This document shows, one piece after another, positions 31,208 to 43,200 of a stretch of 64,000 bases of DNA. Within the stretch, counting starts at the first letter, position 1, and every line of letters starts with the position of its first letter. A program made the translations under genes and the position numbers. Below the pieces are notes generated by a model. The model was not told where the DNA came from. It did not search any database and saw only the letters and a program-made list of their open reading frames with translations. The DNA is taken from positions 2,119,001 to 2,183,000 of the forward strand of contig JAYJMM010000119.1 of NCBI GenBank assembly GCA_037349105.1. The letters are read 5' to 3'. This stretch comes from Limnomonas spitsbergensis (Eukaryota > Chlorophyta > Chlorophyceae > Chlamydomonadales).

Positions 31208-34200
31208 GTAAGGCGCTGTACCGTTTCTGTCCTTCACTGGTTGTACCGCATCTGTACTGCTGGGTAGTGTGTAGGGCTGCCCGCATGTGAGGTGCTGTGG
31301 CAGGGGTAGGTGCGCAAGCCTTGGTAGCGGCACAGTGGGCTGGAGGTGTGCTGTTCCCTGGCCCTGCAGCACTGCAGATGCTGTGGCTGGCTGGCTGATC
31401 GTCTCTTCTGCCGGTTGTAGGGTTTCCTGATGGGCTGTTTTGTGGGACCTTGGTGCATGCCTGGTATTCTGTCAGTGAAGGCTGATGCAGCCATGTACCT
31501 CCTATCCTCCTATTATTCCAGATCCTCTTGCCTTTCTTTCCTCAGATTTCTGATCCTCAGACCCTCAGATCCCTTATCCTCAAATCTCCATATCCTTAGA
31601 ATCGTATCCTCAGATTCCCAGATCCCTAATTCTTAGATTCCCAGATCCTTGATCCTTAAGTATCCCAGATCCCTCACCTTCAGATCCCCCCACCCTCATG
31701 TTTTTGTATCAGGCTTTCAAGAAGCAAGGCGACTCCCTGGAGTTTGTATACATGCGCAACGCAGAGCCAGAAAGTGTGACATGGAATCCGTACAACATTG
31801 AGATAGTACCGCACTCCCACATAAAGGTACGGATGCACCGACCCACCCACCCAACGACCTGGAATCCGTACAGCTTTGAGATGACTGGTCTATCCAGTCC
31901 TGGAGAGAGCCATGCACTCTCTCTTGCCCACCAGTGAGCCCACCAGTGAGCCACCTGTGGCCCACCTGTGGCCCACCAGTGAGCCACCTGTGGCCCACCA
32001 GTGAGACACCCGTGGCTCACTAATACGCCCACCAGTGAGCCACCTGTGGCCTACCTTTGGCCCACCAGTGAGCCCACCTTTGGATTACTTTTGGCTCGCC
32101 AGTGAGCCCACCATTGAGCCACCTGTGGCCTACCAGTGAGCCTTGCATTCCCTCTGGCCCATCCGTTCCTTCTCCTCCCCTCCCTTTCCCCCCACTCGAC
32201 CACTCCCGTATCACCCCTCGTACACCACTACACTCTTGCCATCACCTTGATACCTCCCGTAGTCCCGTAATCTCCCGTACCCCCCCCCCCCTGTACTCCC
32301 CCGTAACCTCCCGTACCCCCCCCCCCTGTACTCCCCCGTAACCTCCCGTACCCCCCCCTGTACTCCCCCGTAACCTCCCGTACCCCCCCCCTGTACTCCC
32401 CCGTAACCTCCCGTACCCCCCCACCCTGTACTCCCCCGTAACCTCCCGTACCCCCCCACCCTGTACTCCCCCGTAACCTCCCGTACCCCCCCCCCTGTAC
32501 TCCCCCGTAACCTCCCGTACCCCCCCCCCCCTGTACTCCCCCGTAACCTCCCGTACCCCCCCCCCCTGTACTCCCCCGTAACCTCCCGTACCCCCCCCCT
32601 GTACTCCCCTGTAATCTCCCGTACCCCCCCCCCTGTACTCCCCCGTAACCTCCCGTACCCCCCCCCCCCTGTACTCCCCCGTAACCTCCCGTACCCCCCC
32701 CCTGTACTCCCCCGTAACCTCCCGTACCCCCCCCCTGTACTCCCCTGTAACCTCCCGTACCCCCCCCCTGTACTCCCCCGTAATCTCCCGTACCCCCCCC
32801 CCCTGTACTCCCCCGTAATCTCCCGTACCCCCCCCCCCCTGTACTCCCCCGTAACCTCCCGGCCCCCCCCCCCCCTGTACTCCCCCGTAACCTCCCGGAC
32901 CCCCCCCCCCTGTACTTCCCCGTAACCTTCCGTACCCCCCCCCCCTCCCGTACTCCCTCCCCCATCCCATACTCCCCCCCCACACCCTGTCTCCTTCCTA
33001 CTCACCGAATGGTTCTGTACTGCCTTGGTTTAAGGTTGTTATCATGCAAGTACACCATGCAGTACACAGGTTGAAAGAGCCCCCCTTTTTTTCTCCTCCC
33101 AGGGACCCCCATCCCCCTAAACCCGTAACCCCAAGCCCTAAACTAGGCCCACCAGTTCCCTCCCCCAAGTAAGACAGTTGTACACGCTGTGCACAGTAAG
33201 CGCAGCCCACTAGATATGCCCCCTGAACATCCCAACTCCAAATCCTCCCTCCCCTGTGCCCCTCCCCCAGCCGCCCTTTCCCACCTGCCTGGGCCTGACC
33301 GATGATTGGAATGATATCTGCATGATACCCACTTTCCAAGTCACACGTTCCAGGTGTCCCATATCACAAGACAGTGTGAAAACTACCCGCCCACCACCAG
33401 TGTTCCTTGTCTCCCACCAGTGTTTATCTTTTCGTGACTCAGCTACATGTCAGCTACACTCCGGCCTCCGGCCGTAAGCCCCATTTGTGACCACGTGGCT
33501 ATGTTGCTTTGGCCAGCTGTCGTTCGGGCCTTTGGCGGCCACAGGGGGGGCCTGCCGAAAGCTGCCGAATCGTATCCGAAAACTTTAACACTGTTCCCCC
33601 CCCCCCACCACCTACCAGGGCCTGGCTGTGGGGGGGAAACTGTTCCGGTGCTGCCCCCCCCTCCCATACCAGGGCCTGGCTGGGGGGGGGAAACTGTTCC
33701 GGTGCTGCCCCCCCCACCACCTACCAGGGCCTGGCTGTGGGGGGAAACTGTTCCGGTGCTGCCCCCCCCACCACCTACCAGGGCCTGGCTGTGGGGGGGA
33801 AACTGTTCCGGTGCTGCCCCCCCCTCCCATACCAGGGCCTGGCTGGGGGGGGGAAACTGTTCCGGTGCTGCCCCCCCCACCACCTACCAGGGCCTGGCTG
33901 TGGGGGGAAACTGTTCCGGTGCTGCCCCCCCCACCACCTACCAGGGCCTGGCTGTGGGGGGGAAACTGTTCCGGTGCTGCCCCCCCCTCCCATACCAGGG
34001 CCTGGCTGGGGGGGGGAAACTGTTCCGGTGCTGCCCCCCCCTCCCATACCAGGGCCTGGCTGGGGGGGGGAAACTGTTCCGGTGCTGCCCCCCCCTCCCA
34101 TACCAGGGCCTGGCTGGGGGGGAACTGTTCCGGTGCTGCCCCCCCCTCCCATACCAGGGCCTGGCTGTGGGGGGGAAACTGTTCCGGTGCTGCCCCCCCC

Positions 34201-37200
34201 TCCCATACCAGGGCCTGGCTGTGGGGGGAAACTGTTCCGGTGCTGCCCCCCCCTCCCATACCAGGGCCTGGCTGTGGGGGGAAACTGTTCCGGTGCTGCC
34301 CCCCCCTCCCATACCAGGGCCTGGCTGTGGGGGAAACTGTTCCGGTGCTGCCCCCCCTCCCATACCAGGGCCTGGCTGGGGGGGGGAACTGTTCCGGTGC
34401 TGCCCCCCCCTCCCATACCAGGGCCTGGCTGGGGGGGAAACTGTTCCGGTGCTGCCCCCCCCTCCCATACCAGGGCCTGGCTGTGCGGGGGAAACTGTTC
34501 CGGTGCTGCCCCCCCCTCCCATACCAGGGCCTGGCTGTGGGGGGAAACTGTTCCGGTGCTGCCCCCCCCTCCCATACCAGGGCCTGGCTGGGGGGGAAAC
34601 TGTTCCGGTGCTGCCCCCCCCTCCCATACCAGGGCCTGGCTGGGGGGAAACTGTTCCGGTGCTGCCCCCCCCTCCCATACCAGGGCCTGGCTGGGGGGGA
34701 AACTGTTCCGGTGCTGCCCCCCCTCCCATACCAGGGCCTGGCTGGGGGGGGGAACTGTTCCGGTGCTGCCCCCCCCTCCCATACCAGGGCCTGGCTGTGG
34801 GGGAAACTGTTCTGGTGCTGCCCCCCTCCCATACCAGGGCCTGGCTGGGGGGGGGAACTGTTCCGGTGCTGCCCCCCCCTCCCATACCAGGGCCTGGCTG
34901 TGGGGGAAACTGTTCCGGTGCTGCCCCCCCTCCCATACCAGGGCCTGGCTGGGGGGGAAACTGTTCCGGTGCTGCCCCCCCCTCCCATACCAGGGCCTGG
35001 CTGGGGGGGAAACTGTTCCGGTGCTGCCCCCCCCACCACCTACCTGGGCCTGGCTGGGGGGAAACTGTTCCGGTGCTGCCCCCCCCTCCCATACCAGGGC
35101 CTGACTGTGGGGGGAAACTGTTCCGGTGCTGCCCCCCCCTCCCATACCAGGGCCTGGCTGGGGGGGAAACTGTTCCGGTGCTGCCCCCCCCTCCCATACC
35201 AGGGCCTGGCTGGGGGGGGGGAACTGTTCCGGTGCTGCCCCCCCCTCCCATACCAGGGCCTGGCTGGGGGGGGGAACTGTTCCGGTGCTGCCCCCCCCTC
35301 CCATACCAGGGCCTGGCTGGGGGGGAAACTGTTCCGGTGCTGCCCCCCCCTCCCATACCAGGGCCTGGCTGTGGGGGGGGAACTGTTCCGGTGCTGCCCC
35401 CCCCACCACCTACCAGGGCCTGGCTGGGGGGAAACTGTTCCGGTGCTGCCCCCCCCTCCCATACCAGGGCCTGGCTGGGGGGGGGGAACTGTTCCGGTGC
35501 TGCCCCCCCCTCCCATACCAGGAACTGTTCCGGTGCTGCCCCCCCTCCCATACCAGGGCCTGGCTGGGGGGAAACAGTTCCGGTGCTGCCCCCCCCTCCC
35601 ATACCAGGGCCTGGCTGGGGGGGGGGAACTGTTCCGGTGCTGCCCCCCCCTCTCATACCAGGGCCTGGCTGGGGGGAAACTGTTCCGGTGCTGCCCCCCC
35701 CTCCCATACCAGGGCCTGGCTGGGGGGAAACTGTTCCGCTGCTGCCCCCCCCTCCCATACCAGGGCCTGACCAAAAGAATCAACACTGCCCCACCACCTA
35801 CCTGGTCCTGACAAGAAAACGAACTCTGCCCCCCCCCCCTATCAGGGCCTGACCGAATACTTCACCATGAGCAGCAAGGGCATCACGCACTTCTTCCACG
35901 GGGGCACCGACTTCAGCTCCCTCGACGGCTTCGAACGCGACTTCTTCCTCTTCACAAAGCTCATGAAGCTGCACCTCTTCCGCACGTTCAGACTGTGGAA
36001 GACGTTCAAGGTCAGGGTCCAGGGTTTTGGGTTCAGGTCCCGTTCAAGTATTCAAATCCGGGGTTTGAGATCCGGGTTCCAGCTGCGAAAGATGAGGAAC
36101 TCGTGCAGTGCATAGCTCCGCCCTAGTCCCCATGCTCTACACCTGGCCCCCCCGCTCCCAGGTTTGGCGGCGAAATATCACGCACCGCAAGGCCAGGCAC
36201 AGCCGTGAGGTGATGGAGAAGCAGCTGTTCATCCTCAACCCGGTGTTCAGGTGGGCAGGGGCACTGAGGGGGGAAGGGGGCACTGAGGGGGGGCGGGGGC
36301 ACTGAGGGGGGGTAGGGGTACGAGGGGGGCAGGGGCACTGAGGGGGGGCGGGGGCACTGAGGGGGGCTAGGGGTACGAGGGGGGCAGGGGCACTGAGGGG
36401 GGGCGGGGGCACTGAGGGGGGGGGCGGGGGCACTGAGGGGGCGCAGGGGCACTAGGGGGGGCAGGGGCACTGAAGGGGGGCGGGGGCACTGAGGGGGGCT
36501 AGGGGTATGAGGGGGGCAGGGGCACTGAGGGGGGGCGGGGGCACTGAGGGGGGGCGGGGGCACTGAGGGGGGGTAGTGGTACGAGGGGGGCAGGGGCACT
36601 GAGGGGGGCGGGGGACTGAGGGGGGGCGGGGGCACTGAGGGGGGGTAGGGGTACGAGGGGGGCAGGGGCACTGAGGGGGGGCGGGGGCACTGAGGGGGGG
36701 GGCGGGGGCACTGAGGGGGCGCGGGGGCACTGAGGGGGGGGCGGGGGCACTGAGGGGGGGCATTGAGGGAGGGCACAGAGGGGGGCACTGAGGGGGGGCA
36801 TAAAGGGATGGAACAGAGGGGGACACTGAGGGGGTCATAAAGGGAGGGCACAGAGGGTGGCACTGAGGGGGGGCACTATGGGAGGGGACAGAGAGGGGCA
36901 GGGGGCCACGAGGGAGGCAGGGGGCCACAAGGGGGGGCACTGAGGAAGGCGGGGGAACAAGAGGCGGCTCAATGGGAGGGCACAGAGTGGGGCAGCGGGC
37001 AACGAGGGGGGTACTGAGGGGGGGGCACTACGGGGGGCTGGGGGGTGCCTCCTTGGTGGGAATCATCAGTTTATGAGAGGCGTGTTTTCTAGGGTGAGAG
37101 CACTCTATTCCTGAGCCTCTACCCTATGCCCCAAGCCCTGTACCCTAGAGCTTTCCATTCAGCATGTTCCATGAGAATGAACAAATTGGTTTGCCCTCAT

Positions 37201-40200
37201 CCTTGCATTTGAGAAATGTATAAATGAAGGGAATAACATTGCACTTGGGGCCTAGGTTAGGGTTTAAGGTGGGTGCGCTCGGGGCCGAAGTGGGTCACCT
37301 GCTTCTCCTAATGCGTTGTGCCACATGCACTGCAATTCCATGAGCCATAGACCCTCACCTGACGATAGGTATTGCCTGCCCCGTAAGCCCTGGCCCCTGA
37401 ACCCTCACCTACTCCCCCTTATTCTTCACCCCCAAACCCCGGGCTGCCTGGCTCTCAGGGAGGCCCTGTTCCGTGTGCGCAAGAGCTGCCTGGAGCTGCT
37501 GCAGCTGCGCCTACATTCCCTCACGCCCGGAACACTCTACACGCTGGAGGAGATGGTGCAGGTGGGTTGTGGCTGTTGAGGCTTGAGGCTTTACGGTTGG
37601 GCGGGGCTGGATGGGAGGCGACCATGGGCAACGACCCAGTCTGGTTTTATTTTCGGAAACGGGCGGATCAGGCGCCGTTCTTCTCCTGTCTGGGACGCTC
37701 ACACCCTGGACGAGAGACGGTGCAGGTGGGGGGCGGGGCGGAATGGCTGACGGCTTTCAGCAGCACCCCAGCCTCAAGTTCCTTCCTGGAGATGCATCTC
37801 TGGCTCTACTTGATTCTCCCGCCCGGGATGTTCCGTGCCCCTTGAGAGGATCGTTCGGGTGGGTTGTGCTGTGGGGCTGATATGTCAAACTGGGCGGCCT
37901 CCTTGCCCCTCGCCCCTGTTGTTTTTGCATGCCTTATGCTGTCCCTTGTGCTGTTCCTATTGTGCCATCTGCATGCATCATGGATTCATGGCGTCTGCAT
38001 GGGGCTGATTTGTCAAGCTTAAGACCGTGGTGGAAGTCGCGGGGGCCAACATGTGGGCGGCCTCCTTGTCCCTCGCCCCTGTTTTATGTGCATGCCTTGT
38101 GCTAGGTGCATCATGGCCTCTGCATGGAGTTTGCGGGGGTGCCTGCCATCCTGAGACACTATGCCCCCTCTAGGGAGATAGGCCCTTCTTACGGATATCT
38201 GACTCTGAATTCTCGACCCCCTCTCCCCTCCCCCCCCTATTCCCTACCCCCCTCTTCTCCCCACCTCTCATCCCCACCCTCCCCTCTCCCCTCCCCCCAC
38301 CACCCCCCTTCTATTTCAGCTTCACGCGGAACATCGAGAGGGTGCGACCCTGGTTCTGACCAGCTTCTCTCGTGCCATGCTCAACATGGCTCAGGGGGCC
38401 TGCCGTAAGGCCCTGGAGCGAATGGAGGAAGTGCTGCTGGAGGGGAAGCTGCATGGAGGGGGTGGCATGACAGGGTGAGCAGGAGGGAAGCAGGGGGAGA
38501 GGGGGGAGGGGGATGGGGGAAGGAAAGAGGGAGGTGGGAAGCAGGGGGGGAAGGGGGAGGGGGGAGGGAAACAGAGGGGGAGGGCGGTCGGGGAAGGGGG
38601 TAGGGAGGAGGGAGGCAGGGGGCTGTATGTAGGTGGTAAGCGCAACGGTGTGTGTGTGTGGTGGTTGGGGGCATTGTTTGATGTTGGTCCTGGTCCTGGT
38701 CCTAGTTTGCCTCAGGCCCTTAACCCCAAACTACTTGTTTTCCTTTCCTCGGAGCCAGTCAGAATTGCGGTATGAATCATTCCTTCTACCACCACTCGGG
38801 CTCAATTTACCTCGGCCTAGTTTCCTTCTTTCTCATTCCTTCTCTTCGCTTGACTTTTTCTCCCTCTCTCTCTCTCCATGACCAACCTGAGGGGGCGGCA
38901 CGCGCCAGACCTTGGCCAAGGCGGCCTATGCCGCACTGTTTCCCTAAATTTCACTTGCCCCTGCGTGGCGTTATTTCCCCTCACCCCATTCCTTCCCCCA
39001 CCCTCTTCTTCTATCTCCCTCTCACCCTCTCTCTCCAGGACCAACCTGAAGGGTACCACGCGCCAGACCGTGGCCAAGGCAGCCCAGTTGGCGGATCAGT
39101 CGGAGTTTAGCTACGCAATGAGTGCGGCGCGCCGCTCCGAAAAAAGGCGTGTGCGCAGCTTTGTGCGGCTGCTGGATTACATGGTTTGCAACACCCTCAA
39201 CACACTCATCAGCATCAGGTGATCGACATGACCCTAAACCCTATACTCTCATCCCTAAACCCTAATCCCTTAACGCTGAAGTACAGTCTCATGGCTATAA
39301 TATCTATGCTTTGCCTTCCATTGTGATTCATGCTATTAAGGGGCGAGGAGAGCTTTCAAATACAATTTATCCAACGTTGATATCAGATTTCTGTTGGTAA
39401 GTGTAGTACCCCGAGGGCGGCATGCGGTACAGTAATAAAGTGTAATTTATTTAAACCGGTACCCCAGGGAAGGCGATTCAAATCTACGGTATGACACTGC
39501 AATCACTTCTTTTGCTCGGAATTTTCCGATGTGATGCTGGCCGCCCCAAGCCTTGCAACTGAAGCCGTTAACATCATTAAGAGCCCGGGTGTGTGTGTGG
39601 TCCTCCTTGCATAACTCCTTAGACAACCTTCCCACCACACTTTTCACACTTCTTCCCCTACCCTTTTTCCAAACTACCCCGCCCATATTATTTCTCGTCC
39701 CCCACCCTCCCAGCTTGCAGTATTGATGACATGGCAGGGGCCCTCACTCCGTCTCCCCACCCCTCCCCCCACCCTTTACCACACACCCCACCCTTTTCCT
39801 CACTCACCCACTAATTTCTTTGCTCTTCCCTACATTCCTGGCTCGCAGTATTGATGATGACGTGGAAGCGGCCCTCACCCCGTTCCCCTGCTGTCCCCCC
39901 GCACTCTCCCACTCCCCCCACCCCTTTCCACACTTACCTAGTTCCCTACCCATTTCCTTGCTCCCCCACCCACCCTCCCGGCTCTCAGTATTGATGACAT
40001 GGCAGCGGCCCTCACCCCGTTCCCCTACCCTCCCCCCACCCTTTCCCACTCCCCCACCCCTTTCCACACTTCCCTAGTACCCTACCCATTTCCTTGCTCC
40101 CCCCCCACCCTCCCGGCTCTCAGTATTGATGACATGGCAGCGGCCCTCACCCCGTCCCCCGCCTCGGGCCTGCCGGCGGCCCCTGTGGAGGTCGAGCTGG

Positions 40201-43200
40201 ACGAGCTGGGCCTGCCTAAGCGTTTGGAGGTGGCCGCGGTCAAGTGGGGCCTGCCCCTGCTGCGCGTCACGCTGAGCATGGTGGAGGGAACTGATGAGCT
40301 GACCTATTCACCGCGAGCGGAGAAGTTTGCAGACCACATGGCAGAGGTCAGCGATGAGGGTTTGTGTGGGAGGGGATGCGATTGACCATGCAAATAACCA
40401 TTCGTCTAATTTAGCTGATTCCCAGGTTGGGTAGAAGTGTAGACCAATAGCGTTCGATGTTGGGATTAAAGCACCAGAGGGTGACCCTGGACCCTGGACC
40501 CTGATTTGGCTGCCCTGCGTGTGCCTCCATGGGTACATCTCCCTGTGTTCACACTTCCATCTCCCTTGTTTCACACCCCACTTCATACTTTTGTATTCAC
40601 ACGTAGTGGTGGCATGCCCGCTAGATTGTTTGGCTTCAAATACCGTTTGCTCCAGGCCCCTCCCTCAATACATGCTGTGTGTTTGGCTGTGGCCATTCCA
40701 GGGGCAGCTTGCGTTCGGGTTTAGGGTTTCAAACCAATCCTTCAAACCAAACCCTTAAACCTAAACCCTAAACTTAACAGGTGCAGCTTACGTTTGTGGA
40801 TCTGGTCAAGCTGGTCCCTCGCCTGGTGGTGGATGAGAAGATGCAGGTAAGGCTTAACGGGCCAGGGCCAGGGAGGAGGTCCAGGATCCATCAGAAAGAA
40901 AGAAAGCTACGCCCTACTAGGGCGTGGAGGTTAAGGAAAAAGCGCATCTTGGGGCCGTAGCCACATCCGTGCAGTTATCATTACCAGGCTTCTTTATTTA
41001 ATCATTTAGGGTATCGCACTTTGCGACCATCCCCCATCTAGGTGCTGCTGCAAGTTCTGATGTTGGGAGGGGTGACACGTCCACCTCTCTCCTTCACTAC
41101 TCTCCTGGGACAGATGATGGTCGCTTCTACCTGGAGGGCCGAATTCTCCATGCTTAGGCCCGATGATGGCGAGGCAATTCACCTTCAGGGTGCCTAACAG
41201 TTGCCACACTTGTGTGGGACTGTGTCCCTGGTGTGTGAAATCACTCTTTTGATTGTCCGGTGAAATCGCTCGTTTGCTTGGTTTGTGAGATCACTCTTTT
41301 GCTGGGTGTTTTCCAGGACTTCATGGAGCGCTCGATGGAGGATACGGCTGCGGACCTGGAGGCGCTGATGGAGGTGGTCCTGGGTGTCGATCACAGCAGT
41401 CAGGTGATGGGCAAGATGTGTGATGAAGGGTTTAGGTTAAAGGGTTTAGGGGTTTGATTTGGGGTTAAACCCTATGGTTCACAGTGTGTTGATGGAGGTG
41501 GTGCGGGGTGTGGATCACAGCAGCCAGGTGATGCCCAGAATGATTGATGAAAGGTTTCTGGTTGAGAGAGCATTGTGCACATGTCTGAGGCTGTGCTGGC
41601 ATGAAGAATCCATACCATGGATCCTCTCCACAATATCTACCGGTTCCTTCACTATTAATGACAACATCACAAATTTGTAAGTTTATGTATGTGTGTGTTT
41701 GTGTGTGTGTGTAGGTGTCGCGGGTCATGGATCTGGCGCAGGTGACCATGCAGACTGCGGGGCAGCACCTCATGACCTCCTTCACGCATACAAGGTGGGC
41801 ATGATGGGTAGGAGGGGAAGGGTAGAGGAGGGGAGAGGAGTGGAGTGGGTAGAGGAGGGGAGGGGATCACTTCGGAGAGATGGGGAGGGGAAGGAGATCA
41901 CTAGGGGGAGAAGGGGAGGGGAAGGGGGAGGGGGGCAAGGGTGGGTGGCAGTGGGGCGGGGGGCAAGAAAAGGAAAGGGGGAGGGGAGGGGGGCAGGTGG
42001 GAGAGGGGCACTGTGGTCCTTTATTCCATGCTCTGCTGGGGACATCTGTTCATTTGCCATCCTTGCTCTGTCAGGCACATGTGATTCACATGTGTCTGCT
42101 GTTGTATGTTTCAAGCCCGGCCTGGCATTTCCCTGAAGCTTATATTTAAGGAGACTGTTGAGGAGTGGCCATGCAGGAGTGACCATGCAGGAGTGACCAT
42201 GCAGAAGTGACCATACATGGGTGACCATGCAGGAGTGACCATGCTGGCGTGACCATGCAGGAGTGACCATGCAGGAGTGACCATGCAGGAGTGACCATGC
42301 AGGAGTGGCCATGCAGGAGTGACCATGCTGGCGTGACCATGCAGGAGTGGCCATGCAGGAGTGACCATGCAGGAGTGACCATGCTGGCGTGGCCATGCAG
42401 GAGTGACCATGCAGGAGTGACCATGCAGGAGTGACCATGCAGGAGTGACCATGCAGGCGCTGCGCTAATAAAGAAAAGGGAAGCAGGGGCAGCCTAGATT
42501 TTATTATTATTATCAGGGGCTGCTTGCCGTCCGCGTCCCACCTGGCCAATGGTTCTGCGTGTCGTCTGCTGTCGTCCGCAGGGATCTCGTGGTTGCCAAC
42601 CGTTTGTTCACCGCCTCTGCAATGCGCGCGGAGATCAAGGCGGGCAAACGCGATTTGGAGCTGTTCAGGTGGGTGTTGGGTCAGTTGGCTGTCTTGATCC
42701 AGATATGTGTTCGTTGGTTGTCATGATCCAGATATGTGTTCGTTGGTTGTCTTGATCCAGATATGTGTTCGTTGGTTGTCTTGATCCAGATATGTGTTCG
42801 TTGGTTTTCATGATCCAGATATGTGTTCGTTGGTTGTCATGATCCAGATATGTGTTCGTTGGTTGTCATGATTCAGATATGTGTTCGTTGGTTGTCATGA
42901 TCCAGATATGTGTTCGTTGGTTGTCTTGATCCAGATATGTGTTCGTTGGTTGTCTTGATCCAGATATGTGTTCGTTGGTTGTCATGATCCAGATATGTGT
43001 TCGTTGGTTGTCATGATTCAGATATGTGTTCGTTGGTTGTCATGATCCAGATATGTGTTCGTTGGTTGTCATGATCCAGATATGTGTTCGTTGGTTGTCT
43101 TGATCCAGATATGTGTTCGTTGGTTGTCTTGATCCAGATATGTGTTCGTTGGTTGTCTTGATCCAGATATGTGTTCGTTGGTTGTCATGATCCAGATATG

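Noticed and set aside
32211..33005. Glycine/tyrosine-rich minus-strand proteins
   Set aside because: Artefact of the intronic CCCGTAACCTCCCGTACCCC array.
33447..35852. Open frames of 500-800 codons on both strands rich in GNCSGAAPP or [10 protein letters not shown]
   Set aside because: Produced by the 53-bp intronic array; they exist in several frames and both strands and lack any domain.
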